Positions 1 to 10,536 of a stretch of 64,000 bases of DNA are shown here, piece by piece. The number at the start of each line of letters is the position of its first letter. The first letter of the stretch is position 1. The notes beneath the pieces are model-generated. The model was not told the origin of the DNA and ran no database searches. It worked only from the letters and a program-made list of their open reading frames with translations. The translations under genes and the position numbers were made by a program. This stretch comes from Bdellovibrio sp. NC01 (GTDB lineage: Bacteria; Bdellovibrionota; Bdellovibrionia; Bdellovibrionales; Bdellovibrionaceae). The stretch spans positions 3,720,001-3,784,000 of the forward strand of contig NZ_CP030034.1 of NCBI RefSeq assembly GCF_006874625.1. Direction: 5' to 3'.

Positions 1-282
1 GCCTGCTCCAAGAATCACATATTGAGTAATTCCGTGTTCTGCCTGTTCAGTCACAAGATCTTCGATGTAACGAGCGCGACCAACAATGCTTGCTCTATAA
101 CCGCGAGTCCATCCCGGAGCCATATCAGGACGTTGTCTCCAGCTATCATCGCTGCCAACTAGTTTTAAACCGACAGTATCATCAAGCACGTAAGGATATG
201 CATCGACTTGTGTGTGAAGTGCGCGCCACAAGGCTGTACGAACTGCGGTGTGATCAGGAATAGTTGCTTTATTGTCAGCCAT
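1..282 (-). CDS. Class I SAM-dependent methyltransferase, LCMT/PPM1-like (partial)
   Basis: Open to the left edge; only the first 94 residues are present, starting at an ATG at 282. The visible part has the pattern of the leucine-carboxyl-methyltransferase-like family (Pfam PF04072, TIGR00027): a TALWRALH stretch near residue 16, RPDM near residue 53, RASIVGRARYIEDL around 64-77 and the beginning of the SAM-binding strand, YVILGAG, at the cut end. Family members methylate small molecules or protein carboxyl ends; the substrate here is unknown. It lies downstream of katG on the same strand, but a terminator separates the two. Confidence 0.8.
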   Translation of the reverse strand, partial: MADNKATIPDHTAVRTALWRALHTQVDAYPYVLDDTVGLKLVGSDDSWRQRPDMAPGWTRGYRASIVGRARYIEDLVTEQAEHGITQYVILGAG

Positions 283-354
283 AAAAATCCTTTTCTAACG
301 ACACTCTCAAAATTAAATCATCCCGTTGTGATCGGCAATAAGATGCCAGACCAA

Positions 355-392
355 AAAAACAAAAGGCGATCAATTTGACCGCCTTTTGTTTT
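355..392 (-). terminator. Rho-independent terminator of katG
   Basis: A 10-bp perfect stem (ACAAAAGGCG at 359-368 pairing with CGCCTTTTGT at 380-389) with an 11-nt loop. On the minus strand it is followed by a run of T, just after the katG stop. It also has a short T-rich tail on the plus side. Confidence 0.8.
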
Positions 393-409
393 CTAATAAC
401 CATTTAATC

Positions 410-2623
<2,214 letters not shown>

Positions 2624-2708
2624 CTAGATATTTTATGTTTACGCATAAAATCTTCTGACCGAATACGCCTACTGCCCATTTGTATTTTATAACAATGTCA
2701 TCTCGCAG

Positions 2709-3449
2709 TTATATTGGTTTCTTCGTTGCGGCAATTAATAGAAACATGGGCCTGCGAATTTCATCGCTCCATTCAGGATGTTGCTTTAAGGTGTCCTCAG
2801 TCAAAGTGGGTTCAGCGATTTTATTAATTTCGAAGCCAGCTGACAGCAATGAATCTAAAATTGATGAAAAAGTGCGGTGATATTTAATCACATCATCCGC
2901 CAACCAGCTGGTATGGCGTTTTCCAATTTGATGATAGCCATCAACGGGCCAATGTTGAATTTTACCATTGATATCACGCGCCCAATCTTGTTCTTTTCGG
3001 GCCGTGAAAACGGGATGCTCGGTCGAAAAAACAAATTTGCCGCCATTTTTTAAGATGCGCTGAATTGTCTTACAAACACGGTCAAAATCTTCGACATAAT
3101 GGAATGCGAGTGAACTAAATACCAAATCAAACTCGGCATCTTTGAATGAGATATCCTCGATGGCACCTTGTATATACTCGACACCATCAAGGCCATTTTC
3201 TTGGCGCGCTTTTTCTAACATTTTGAAAGAAAGGTCTAACCCGATGACATGTGCCGCACCATTCTCTTTCAAATATCGGCAGTGCCATCCGTAACCACAG
3301 CCAAGATCTAAAACCTTAAGCCCTTTTAAATCGGGAAGAAGCTTTTTGAGCTCAGGCCATTCGTTAGCCGCGACTAGTCCCATCTTTGAGCGTGGAAGTT
3401 CCGCGTATTTCGAAAAAAATTGTGAGTTGTCGTAAGCGTTCTGTTTCAT
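2709..3449 (-). CDS. Class I SAM-dependent methyltransferase
   Basis: A 246-residue methyltransferase of the UbiE/Methyltransf_11 type. Motif I is VLDLGCGYGWH near residues 45-55, followed by an acidic residue after the next strand (VIGLDLSFKML) and LVFSSLAFHYV as motif IV. The late region contains EHPVFTAR, often seen in small-molecule methyltransferases. It begins only 12 bp after the ECF41-type sigma gene on the same strand, so the two are probably co-transcribed and the enzyme is a plausible member of that sigma factor's regulon. The substrate is unknown. Confidence 0.85.
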   Translation of the reverse strand: MKQNAYDNSQFFSKYAELPRSKMGLVAANEWPELKKLLPDLKGLKVLDLGCGYGWHCRYLKENGAAHVIGLDLSFKMLEKARQENGLDGVEYIQGAIEDISFKDAEFDLVFSSLAFHYVEDFDRVCKTIQRILKNGGKFVFSTEHPVFTARKEQDWARDINGKIQHWPVDGYHQIGKRHTSWLADDVIKYHRTFSSILDSLLSAGFEINKIAEPTLTEDTLKQHPEWSDEIRRPMFLLIAATKKPI

Positions 3450-3461
3450 AAAAGAAGCTTA

Positions 3462-4349
3462 TCATATATTCGGAACTTTTACGTCGATATCATTTAAATC
3501 GTCTTGATTCATGATCACCCCGATTTCTGTGATTTTTCCGTCAGTGATTGTAAATGTAAATACGACGCGTGGTTTTTCGCCCGCGATCCAAGTTGCGCCC
3601 GCTTGACCATTGATAAGTGCCAACTGTGCCGCAACAGCGCGTCCCTTAAAGGTGTCTGCGATAACTGTCTTGCCGTGCAATTCTTTTGCGAATTGCGGAG
3701 CGCCACGATCTTTGTTAGCTGCTGCTGTCGTAATTGCCGTATCGTCTGCGCGCAAAATGATGTTCGGATCTAGTAATTGCAGCAAGCCTTCAAGATTCCC
3801 ACTGCGCGAGGCCGCAAGAAAAGCCGAAACGATCTTTTGATCGCTTTCTTTCTTTGATTCACTTTTAGCACCGCGAACTTTGGTACGTGCTCGACTCGCA
3901 AGCTGTCGGGTTGCGACTTCAGATTTATTTAACACGTTGGCAATTTGCTCAAACTCTATATCAAACAGGTCATGCAAAACGAAGGCAACACGTTCTGGTG
4001 GAGTTAAAGTTTCAAGAACAACAACCAACGCTGGCCCCATGGCATTTGCTAACAGAATTTCTTCTTCTGGGCTTTGAGTTGTGACAGCCTCTTCATAGCT
4101 AACAGGAATAGGTTCTTCTTTTCTGATTTTACGCGAACGAAGCATATCTAAACAGATGCGTGAAACGATTGTTGTCAGCCAGCCACCAAAATTATCAATG
4201 CTTTGTGTATCAGCGCGATTAACTCGGATCCAAGCTTCTTGAATGGCATCGTCTGCTTCTCCTTTCGAGCCCAACAAACGAAATGCAACACCTTCTAAGT
4301 GACTGCGACTTTCTTCAAATTTATTTAACAGCCAATAATTTTCACGCAT
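3462..4349 (-). CDS. ECF41-type RNA polymerase sigma factor with C-terminal SnoaL-like domain
   Basis: An extracytoplasmic-function sigma factor: sigma-2 region (GEADDAIQEAWIRV, then GGWLTTIVSRICLDML), sigma-4 region (LTPPERVAFVLHD, then EIANVLNKS-like helix-turn-helix and RQLASRAR), and about 110 extra residues with the SnoaL/NTF2-like fold that defines ECF41. In ECF41 this extension acts as a built-in regulator in place of an anti-sigma factor. A degenerate NPDKL-like motif (NQDDL) is near the C-terminus. The open frame reaches an ATG at 4385, but the ATG at 4349 has a strong ribosome site (GGTGGGAAG) and follows a predicted ECF41 promoter, so it is preferred (295 residues). Confidence 0.9.
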   Translation of the reverse strand: MRENYWLLNKFEESRSHLEGVAFRLLGSKGEADDAIQEAWIRVNRADTQSIDNFGGWLTTIVSRICLDMLRSRKIRKEEPIPVSYEEAVTTQSPEEEILLANAMGPALVVVLETLTPPERVAFVLHDLFDIEFEQIANVLNKSEVATRQLASRARTKVRGAKSESKKESDQKIVSAFLAASRSGNLEGLLQLLDPNIILRADDTAITTAAANKDRGAPQFAKELHGKTVIADTFKGRAVAAQLALINGQAGATWIAGEKPRVVFTFTITDGKITEIGVIMNQDDLNDIDVKVPNI

Positions 4350-4363
4350 TTTTTCTTCCCACC

Positions 4364-4390
4364 TGTCACATATTCTAAACTTCACTCGTC
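4364..4390 (+). promoter_or_regulatory. Candidate ECF41 promoter toward the YCII gene
   Basis: TGTCACA (4364-4370), a 16-bp spacer and CGTC (4387-4390), as read. This matches the published ECF41 promoter consensus exactly, and it points at the gene at 4481. It lies inside the 5' leader of the sigma gene. Confidence 0.75.
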
Positions 4391-4398
4391 ATATGCAT

Positions 4399-4425
4399 GA
4401 CGGATGAAGAAACCAAGTTGTGACA
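4399..4425 (-). promoter_or_regulatory. Candidate ECF41 promoter of the sigma gene itself (autoregulation)
   Basis: On the minus strand, TGTCACA (4425-4419), 16 bp, then CGTC (4402-4399). It mirrors the plus-strand promoter around a central ATATGCAT, so the two face each other. This implies that the sigma factor transcribes its own gene and the gene opposite. Confidence 0.75.
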
Positions 4426-4480
4426 ATAAATATATTGTCCTTTCCCAACCCGTCTAAGTCATTGAATAAAGGAGAAATAT

Positions 4481-4834
4481 ATGAAATTCGCACTTTTAAT
4501 CTATCAAGGCACAACACCAGTTCCTGGCACAGAAAAATGGAATACATTGTCTCAAGATGAACAAAAAGCGATCTATGCGGACTACGGAAAAATCAACAAT
4601 ACGCCAGGTGTAAAACCCGGAATGCCCTTAGGCGTGCCCTCCGCGGCGAAAACGGTCAAAGTTGTTGATGGCAAAATGACGGTTCAAGAAGGAACTTATT
4701 TAGCTGAGGGTGTTGCGGGTTGCTTTGAATTCGAAGCAGAAAATATAGAGGCAGCATTAAACCTTGCTGCACAAATTCCTGCTGCAAAACTTGGTGGATC
4801 CATTGAAGTCAGACCCATTGAAAAATATTGGTAA
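4481..4834 (+). CDS. YCII/DGPF-domain protein
   Basis: A 117-residue single-domain protein of the YCII-related (DGPF) family: it starts MKFALLIYQG, has the charged middle, and ends with GGSIEVRPIEKYW, the typical family ending. Proteins of this family are regularly encoded beside ECF sigma factors of the ECF41/42 groups. The ribosome site AAAGGAGA precedes the ATG. Its stop codon abuts the stop of the convergent gene at 4835. It is a likely target of the sigma factor at 3462. The biochemical role is unknown; family members have been discussed as small-molecule enzymes or binding proteins. Confidence 0.88.
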   Translation: MKFALLIYQGTTPVPGTEKWNTLSQDEQKAIYADYGKINNTPGVKPGMPLGVPSAAKTVKVVDGKMTVQEGTYLAEGVAGCFEFEAENIEAALNLAAQIPAAKLGGSIEVRPIEKYW

Positions 4835-5398
4835 CTATTCTTTAACACGAATCTTACGAATTAGCGGCGGGATCGCGAACATCAAAATCATAATGATGAT
4901 TGCGGTCCACGTGCCATCGCCCAGAATACTGTTGAGCCAGATCGTTGAAGCCATCACCACCCAGAAAAACATCATGTCACCGGCAATGGCGACAGCCCAA
5001 CCGGAAATAAAATTATGACCTTGTGCCAATGCGGCTGCTCTACCAGTCATCGGATCTACGCCAAATGCGATCAATACCAATAAGAATGGACCGGGATTGG
5101 GTCCGTAAGATGCGATGGTTTTATTTGTGACTGTTTTCATGTTCTCAATAAACTGAGTCAGAAATGCGGAACGTTTTGCGAGCTTCGCAAAAATCATCAT
5201 GATTGGCTCAAAAACAAACGCCAGCACAATGTCGGAAATAAGATAAAGAATCGACATCGCAATCCAGCCAATGCCCTTACTTTGAGCCAAGACCACTCCG
5301 GCAGGAATGCCCCCACCAATGGGAATCGTAAACAGAAGAAACACGTCCCATGATTTATGAAGTGAGCCAAAAGAAAAGGCGCTGGCAGATATACTCAT
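4835..5398 (-). CDS. Polytopic membrane protein, unknown function
   Basis: 187 residues with about five hydrophobic segments (roughly 17-38, 44-70, 102-118, 131-155 and 162-180) and short charged loops. The conserved-looking feature is the polar turn YGPNPGPFL before the third segment. I do not recognise the family. It is convergent with the YCII gene, with no intergenic bases, so the two probably share termination. Confidence 0.6.
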   Translation of the reverse strand: MSISASAFSFGSLHKSWDVFLLFTIPIGGGIPAGVVLAQSKGIGWIAMSILYLISDIVLAFVFEPIMMIFAKLAKRSAFLTQFIENMKTVTNKTIASYGPNPGPFLLVLIAFGVDPMTGRAAALAQGHNFISGWAVAIAGDMMFFWVVMASTIWLNSILGDGTWTAIIIMILMFAIPPLIRKIRVKE

Positions 5399-5493
5399 CG
5401 CCTCACTTTACCGAAATTGGCAAAGATTCCAAATGAATTTCTCTGTGAAGCGAGTACAATAAGATCAGGGCGTTCGCCTTAGGAAAAAGCATT

Positions 5494-6714
5494 ATGTTAA
5501 AGGCTCTTCGACAGCCACAACTTCTGCGTTTGTGGTTCGGGCAAGCATGTTCTTCAGTGGGTGATGAGATCTATCGTGTGGGTCTGACGTGGTTTGCCGT
5601 TGGCTTAATGGGAGCGAACACAGGTTACTTAGCTGCCGGACAAACTGCTGCGTTGATGCTTTTAAGTTTCATTGGTGGCAAGTGGGCCGATCAATGGCAT
5701 CCGCTGCGCACGATGGTCGGTGTTGATCTGTTACGTGCGGTCATCGTGCTTATTCCTGTGGTTGTTTCTTTCTTTATACCGTTGCCGCTGACAGTGTTAT
5801 GGGCGGTGGCTTTAACTTTATCGGCACTCAGCGCGTTCTTCGATCCTGCGACGCAAGCAACGATTCCGCTTCTTGCAAAAGATACTGAGACAATGCAAGC
5901 AACGAATGGTTTGATGGGCACAACGATTCGCATGGCGCGCATGGTGGGTCCTGCGATTGTTGGTCTTCTTTCGGCATTCATTCCGATGATTCACTTTTTC
6001 ACATTAGATGCGTTGACGTTTATCGTTTCGGCGTTATCAGTGAACTCGCTCAAAAAATCTATTCCGGCAAATTTAAATGAAGAGCAAACTCATCGCCCAA
6101 GTTTTATTAAAACCATCGCCTCAGGTTTTGAACTCGTGCGCGAAAAAACGGGAATGAGTTATATTTTCTTCACCAAAGCGATTACGACTGGCACGTGGAA
6201 TTTAGCTTTGATGATTGGCTTTCCATTATTGATCCACGAGATGACTCATGGAGATGCCAAAGCCTTCGGTCTTGTGATGGCTTCTTATGGTTTAGGAAAT
6301 TTTGCGGGATCTTTGTATTTCGGAAATCGCGCACGCAAAAGATTATTGTATCTGCTTTATTCAGGCTACATGTGGTTGGGATTGGGCTTTATGCTGATTG
6401 GCCTGGCGCCATCCATTTCACTTGTTATCATCGCAGCCGCGTTAGCAGGTCTTACGGGCCCAATGAACGATTTAGCTTTTATTGATTTAATGCAGAAAAA
6501 ATTCCCGGTGCGTGATTTAACTAAAGTCTTTCGTTTAAAAATGGCGGTCGAGTCAGCGGGAACCTTGTTCTTCACTTTGATTTCACCGCTGTTGATCAAA
6601 GGCCTGTCGGTGCGCACAGTAATTATCTTCTGTGGCGTAATTTGGGTCTTAAACGGCGTCGGAGGATTTGTCATACAAACCCTTTCCCCTGCGGCCTCAC
6701 GTGCAGAGGATTGA
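5494..6714 (+). CDS. MFS transporter
   Basis: A 406-residue major facilitator with about twelve hydrophobic segments. It starts with QPQLLRLWFGQACSSVGDEIY, a pattern common in MFS_3/enterobactin-exporter-like permeases, and the short cytoplasmic loop GGKWADQWHPLRTM occupies the usual motif-A position. Such proteins are usually drug or siderophore exporters, but the substrate cannot be read here. A weak ribosome site (TAGGAAAA) precedes the ATG. It is convergent with the gene at 6716, with one base between the stops. Confidence 0.85.
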   Translation: MLKALRQPQLLRLWFGQACSSVGDEIYRVGLTWFAVGLMGANTGYLAAGQTAALMLLSFIGGKWADQWHPLRTMVGVDLLRAVIVLIPVVVSFFIPLPLTVLWAVALTLSALSAFFDPATQATIPLLAKDTETMQATNGLMGTTIRMARMVGPAIVGLLSAFIPMIHFFTLDALTFIVSALSVNSLKKSIPANLNEEQTHRPSFIKTIASGFELVREKTGMSYIFFTKAITTGTWNLALMIGFPLLIHEMTHGDAKAFGLVMASYGLGNFAGSLYFGNRARKRLLYLLYSGYMWLGLGFMLIGLAPSISLVIIAAALAGLTGPMNDLAFIDLMQKKFPVRDLTKVFRLKMAVESAGTLFFTLISPLLIKGLSVRTVIIFCGVIWVLNGVGGFVIQTLSPAASRAED

Positions 6715-6715
6715 T

Positions 6716-8146
6716 TCACTTTACTGCGGGTTTACATAAACGAATTGTTTTTTCGGAACAATGAAAATTGCCCTGCAGTCGATGAGCAAAGTGCGTGTCG
6801 AGGAAAACTGGTTTCAATCCGATAGCTGTCAGCGATTGTGTTAAATCTTTTCTGAAACTCGTATTCACTGGATCTGGTAATAGATATTTATCTCCGAAAA
6901 CTTCCCCGTTACTTGGATTGGGAAATAACGACTGTGCAGATTCAATGCGCGGTTTAAAACCATGACGGATAGTCTGACGGATTTTACCAGCGAAATATTG
7001 CGGCACTTCGATGACATTCAAAGCACATTGCGGTCTATCCTTCTTCACTTGCGCCGTCAGATCTTTAATGAAGCCATCCATGCGTTCTTGCACATGATCC
7101 ATCGCCTTTTCATAATCTGAGTGCTCTTTAAAGAAATTTAGAAAATCTTTATTCTTAAATGAAAGACACGGAGCTAAATCCACATTTTGAGTGGCCTCGT
7201 CTGTAGGAAACGAGTCTTCAATCCAACGTGCCGTCGGAGTTTTTCGCTTCTTTCCCATCATACGCATACATAACATACGATAATAACGGCGATCTTCTAA
7301 TTGCACTAAGGCGTCTTCTTTGCGAAGGGGCTCGCCATTGTTATCGCGGAAATCAAAAAGCACATCGTCGGGATTTTCTTGCATCAACTTCTTTGCTTTG
7401 CGCGGACTTGCAATCATAATGGCCATGGGACATGACGATTCCGCACTCAATTTCACGACCGGTAAAGCCTTCACGACTTCATCAGCGTGCCCGACATTTA
7501 AAAATGATGTTGGTACTTTCATCACGGTCGCAGATCCACAGACCTGTTTGGCGATAGGCGCGAACTGGTCTTTCAAGTTGCTTGAACCTACAAGACACAA
7601 AGCACCCATCGCTAAGAAATTGCCACCATACTGCCCGCTCATTGCATCAGAACTCTTGGAATTGCTAAGCCCCGCACTGATGGTCGCGGATAACTCGGGC
7701 TTCATCGCACTGCTAAGAGCCTGAAGCAGTTTAACAGAATCAAAATTGCCATTATATTTCAGCAGCGGACGCAAAATCGGCGCACCACTTTTTGAATCAA
7801 ACTGAACAACCCATGGATCCTGCATCCAATTTGTTGATGGCACTTTGCTGATTCTTTGTAGTCTCTTCTTTTGCTCTTCGGAAAGATTCTTTTGCAATGC
7901 CGCGAAGTTATTCTTCTTAGCGATCAACAAAACATGCATATTTGGATCTTGAAGAACCTCAGGGATGACCTTCGTAAGCAAGCTCATCTTGTCTTCTAGA
8001 TAGCCTTGATTTGCAGCATCTGACATGACAATAAATTTTGCGGGATAAGACTCGTCTAAAATAGAAATCCCCGCAGGACAAACAGGCAATGGTTCTGAAT
8101 ATGCCTGACCAGCAATTGCAAAAATAAGAATAAGCCACTTCAACAT
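6716..8146 (-). CDS. Secreted protein-arginine deiminase (PAD)-like enzyme
   Basis: 476 residues with a Sec signal peptide (about residues 1-17). The body aligns by eye with the catalytic domain of protein-arginine deiminases (PF03068), which convert peptidyl-arginine to citrulline. NWMQDPW (Asp110) corresponds to the WIQDE motif; YGGNFLAMG to the glycine-rich GNLE region; NVGHADEV (His220, Asp222) to the GHVDEF motif; and FLDTHFAHRLQGNFHC (Cys463) to the human ending around HGEVHC with the nucleophilic cysteine. All four catalytic positions are present. It starts 6 bp after the ArsR-type regulator at 8153 and is probably co-transcribed with it. Export suggests it acts in the periplasm or on prey proteins (inference). 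Confidence 0.8.
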   Translation of the reverse strand: MLKWLILIFAIAGQAYSEPLPVCPAGISILDESYPAKFIVMSDAANQGYLEDKMSLLTKVIPEVLQDPNMHVLLIAKKNNFAALQKNLSEEQKKRLQRISKVPSTNWMQDPWVVQFDSKSGAPILRPLLKYNGNFDSVKLLQALSSAMKPELSATISAGLSNSKSSDAMSGQYGGNFLAMGALCLVGSSNLKDQFAPIAKQVCGSATVMKVPTSFLNVGHADEVVKALPVVKLSAESSCPMAIMIASPRKAKKLMQENPDDVLFDFRDNNGEPLRKEDALVQLEDRRYYRMLCMRMMGKKRKTPTARWIEDSFPTDEATQNVDLAPCLSFKNKDFLNFFKEHSDYEKAMDHVQERMDGFIKDLTAQVKKDRPQCALNVIEVPQYFAGKIRQTIRHGFKPRIESAQSLFPNPSNGEVFGDKYLLPDPVNTSFRKDLTQSLTAIGLKPVFLDTHFAHRLQGNFHCSEKTIRLCKPAVK

Positions 8147-8152
8147 AGGTCC

Positions 8153-8467
8153 CTATTCGCAAAAAATCTTATATAACGATCTTATCAGCTCAAGAACTCT
8201 TTTATCTACTATCTTATAGTAGACTTGTTTTCCATCGCGTTGCGCCTCTACCAGTCCTTCTAAACGCATACTCTTTAAGAATTGAGAAACTGCAGATTGA
8301 GAAGCGCCACAGGCTTCTTCTATCTCGCCTACAGATTTTTCACCGCTGGCCAGACTACAGAGTATTAACATCCTTTGGGGATGTGAAAGCTGCTTCATTA
8401 AGGCTGCAACTTCTTCACTTTTTTGTCTCATTTCGGACAGGACTTTTGGGTCACCTTGCTTTTTCAT
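8153..8467 (-). CDS. ArsR-family persulfide-sensing repressor, BigR/SqrR-like
   Basis: 104 residues with a winged helix (SVGEIEEACGASQSAVSQFLKSMR, about 45-68, then beta-wing GKQVYYKI). Cys37 sits in LILCSL and Cys103 in the last residues, KIFCE. The 66-residue spacing is that of the redox cysteine pair of SqrR/BigR, which forms a polysulfide bridge and releases DNA when sulfide or persulfide accumulates. A third cysteine is at 53. The gene is divergent from a sulfur operon, and an AT-rich palindrome lies between them, immediately upstream of its own start codon. It probably represses both directions. The PAD-like gene follows in the same orientation. Confidence 0.88.
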   Translation of the reverse strand: MKKQGDPKVLSEMRQKSEEVAALMKQLSHPQRMLILCSLASGEKSVGEIEEACGASQSAVSQFLKSMRLEGLVEAQRDGKQVYYKIVDKRVLELIRSLYKIFCE

Positions 8468-8468
8468 A

Positions 8469-8485
8469 TTATTATATTATAATAA
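8469..8485. promoter_or_regulatory. Candidate BigR/SqrR operator
   Basis: A perfect inverted repeat, TTATTATA-T-TATAATAA, between the divergent regulator and rhodanese operon. It begins two bases upstream of the regulator's start codon. The AT-rich character fits known BigR-type boxes. Confidence 0.65.
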
Positions 8486-8513
8486 CATAAAGTGTCAGTC
8501 AAGGAGAATAACC

Positions 8514-8849
8514 ATGAACACGAATGGCATCCCAGAAATAGCCCCTCAGGAACTCGCCGCCATAATGGACAAAGTAACGCTTATAGATGTGCGCCAACCA
8601 GAAGAATTCGTCGGCGAATTATCACATATTCCCAAAGCTCAACTAGTCCCATTAGGACAGGCGTTGGATACATATCTAACAAATCACAAAAACAAAGATG
8701 AACAGATTGTCTTCGTTTGTCGTAGCGGAGCCCGCTCGGGAAGAGCAACTACGCAGAGTATGGAATTGGGCTTCACCAACACGATCAATCTTCAAGGCGG
8801 CATGATCTTGTGGAACAACCTGAATTTGCCTGTCGCGGGAGGAAAATAA
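8514..8849 (+). CDS. Rhodanese-domain sulfurtransferase
   Basis: A 111-residue single rhodanese domain. The active-site loop is VCRSGARSGRA with Cys69, the sulfane-sulfur carrier. LIDVRQPEEF is the usual N-terminal CH2A motif, and the LQGGMILWNN ending is typical. It would move sulfur between persulfides and thiol or thiosulfate acceptors in the cytoplasm. It is the first gene of the five-gene sulfur operon, with an AAGGAG ribosome site, and its stop overlaps the next start as TAATG. Confidence 0.93.
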   Translation: MNTNGIPEIAPQELAAIMDKVTLIDVRQPEEFVGELSHIPKAQLVPLGQALDTYLTNHKNKDEQIVFVCRSGARSGRATTQSMELGFTNTINLQGGMILWNNLNLPVAGGK

Positions 8850-9280
8850 TGGACCCGTCTTTAGTTCTTTATCCTTTACTAGGAGGCGCAATCATAGGTG
8901 TCGCCGTCACGTTGATGCTGCTGTTTAACGGACGAGTTACTGGCATTAGCGGAATAGTTTCTTCTGCGATATCAACCAGAAGCTCGGATAACATGTGGCG
9001 ATGGGCATTTCTTATCGGTCTTACTATTGGTGGCGTCATCATTCACCTTCTTCATCCTGATCTGCTAACAAATTTATCAAACCGCAATTTCTTGCAGATC
9101 ATTATCGCCGGGGTTCTTGTGGGCTATGGAACCGTCATGGGCAGTGGTTGCACCAGTGGCCATGGAGTCTGCGGAATCAGCCGTTTCTCGATAAGATCTT
9201 TAATTGCTACTGCTACCTTTATACTATTCGGATTTCTTGCGGTCACAGCTTTGCGATTTTTAAATGGAGGCGCGCTATGA
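8849..9280 (+). CDS. YeeE/YedE-family sulfur transporter, first half
   Basis: 143 residues with four hydrophobic segments and the family signature MGSGCTSGHGVCG around residues 95-107, which holds conserved cysteines. Full-length YeeE/YedE (TsuA, SoxT-like) takes up thiosulfate-type sulfur compounds; here the protein is split into two adjacent genes, as is common. The ATG at 8849 is chosen because GGAGGAAAATA precedes it and it overlaps the rhodanese stop. The stop overlaps the next start as ATGA, pointing to translational coupling and a stoichiometric pair. Confidence 0.88.
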   Translation: MDPSLVLYPLLGGAIIGVAVTLMLLFNGRVTGISGIVSSAISTRSSDNMWRWAFLIGLTIGGVIIHLLHPDLLTNLSNRNFLQIIIAGVLVGYGTVMGSGCTSGHGVCGISRFSIRSLIATATFILFGFLAVTALRFLNGGAL

Positions 9281-9711
9281 AAAATACCCAACAAAGTTTC
9301 GTCGCATTTATAGTGGGCCTACTCTTCGCTTTTGGGCTAGCACTTTCAGGAATGACTCAACCTCAAAAGGTCATCGGCTTTCTTGATCCGTGGAACTGGA
9401 ATCCATCTTTGCTATTTGTGATGATTGGTGCAATCGGCGTTCACGTCATTAGTTATCCGATCGTTAAGAAACGAGCGTCACCACTTTTAGATACAAAATG
9501 GCACGTGCCAACACGAAAAGACATTACCGCACGATTGCTGCTCGGTTCGTTATTATTCGGAATTGGTTGGGGGTTGGGCGGCTATTGCCCCGGACCAGGC
9601 ATTACTTCTATAGCAAGCGGTGATATGCGCGCAGTCTTTTTTGTCGGCGCCATGCTTGTTGGTATGTTGCTATTCAAAAAAACTGAACCTCTCTTAAAGC
9701 TCAAGGAGTAA
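9277..9711 (+). CDS. YeeE/YedE-family sulfur transporter, second half (DUF6691-like)
   Basis: 144 residues, hydrophobic, with the second-half signature GWGLGGYCPGPGI near residues 100-113 containing the conserved cysteine. It pairs with the preceding gene to form a full inverted-repeat channel. The ATG at 9277 overlaps the upstream TGA, and GGAGG lies at a suitable distance. An open frame extends upstream in the same phase, but it runs antiparallel in meaning to the first half and is not translated in all likelihood. Confidence 0.87.
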   Translation: MKNTQQSFVAFIVGLLFAFGLALSGMTQPQKVIGFLDPWNWNPSLLFVMIGAIGVHVISYPIVKKRASPLLDTKWHVPTRKDITARLLLGSLLFGIGWGLGGYCPGPGITSIASGDMRAVFFVGAMLVGMLLFKKTEPLLKLKE

Positions 9712-9716
9712 CAAAC

Positions 9717-10520
9717 ATGGCAACTTTCGGATTGATCGCAAGTTTTCTGATGGGAATCATTCTGGGCTTAATGGGGGGCGGCGGATCGATATTAACTGTT
9801 CCCATTTTGGTTTATCTTTTTAATATCACTCCGACAATCGCAACCGGATATTCGCTTTTCGTTGTCGGAATTACAGCGCTAGTTGGCAGTTTTATGTATA
9901 TTCGAAAAGGAGATTTCGATTTTAAGGTCGGAATGGCCTTTGCGATACCCAGTGTGATTGGTGTTAATCTATCGCGTGGTTTAGTTATCCCCTTTATTCC
10001 TGACACGATATTTAGTTTCGGATTTCTTGAATTAACCAAAGAGATCCTTGTGATGATCGTGTTCGCAGTCCTTATGATCGCGGCATCTTACTCGATGATT
10101 AAAAGAAGAAAAGCCAACCCACCTTCTTCGAAAAACGAGCATTGGCGCATCATTCTTGTCGCAACTCAAGGTTTCGTTGTCGGATTGATTGCAGGTTTCG
10201 TCGGGGCTGGTGGAGGTTTTCTGATTATACCTGCCCTTGTTCTGCTGGCCGGTCTAACAATGAGAGTTGCCATTGGAACTTCGTTAACAATTATCGCCCT
10301 GCAATCTCTAATCGGCTTCGGTGGAGATATTTTACGGGGGAGCATTGTTGATTGGAAGCTCCTAGGTTTGATTGCTGGCACCGCGATGATCGGAATCGTT
10401 GCCGGCTCGCGTATCGCCCATAAAATAAATGAACAAAAGCTGAAAGTTTCATTCGGATGGTTCGTCTTAATTATTGGAGCAACCATCTTGCTTGAACAAC
10501 TTCGTCACATTTCGATGTAG
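9717..10520 (+). CDS. TauE/SafE-family sulfite/sulfonate exporter
   Basis: 267 residues with about eight hydrophobic segments. Two glycine-rich repeats, LGLMGGGGSILTVP near the N-terminus and GFVGAGGGFLIIP in the second half, are the paired signature of the TauE/SafE family (PF01925). In sulfide-oxidation operons these proteins export sulfite made by persulfide dioxygenase, and such a gene is next in this operon. A ribosome site (AAGGAG) lies upstream of the ATG. Confidence 0.92.
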   Translation: MATFGLIASFLMGIILGLMGGGGSILTVPILVYLFNITPTIATGYSLFVVGITALVGSFMYIRKGDFDFKVGMAFAIPSVIGVNLSRGLVIPFIPDTIFSFGFLELTKEILVMIVFAVLMIAASYSMIKRRKANPPSSKNEHWRIILVATQGFVVGLIAGFVGAGGGFLIIPALVLLAGLTMRVAIGTSLTIIALQSLIGFGGDILRGSIVDWKLLGLIAGTAMIGIVAGSRIAHKINEQKLKVSFGWFVLIIGATILLEQLRHISM

Positions 10521-10536
10521 ATAACAGGAGATTTTT

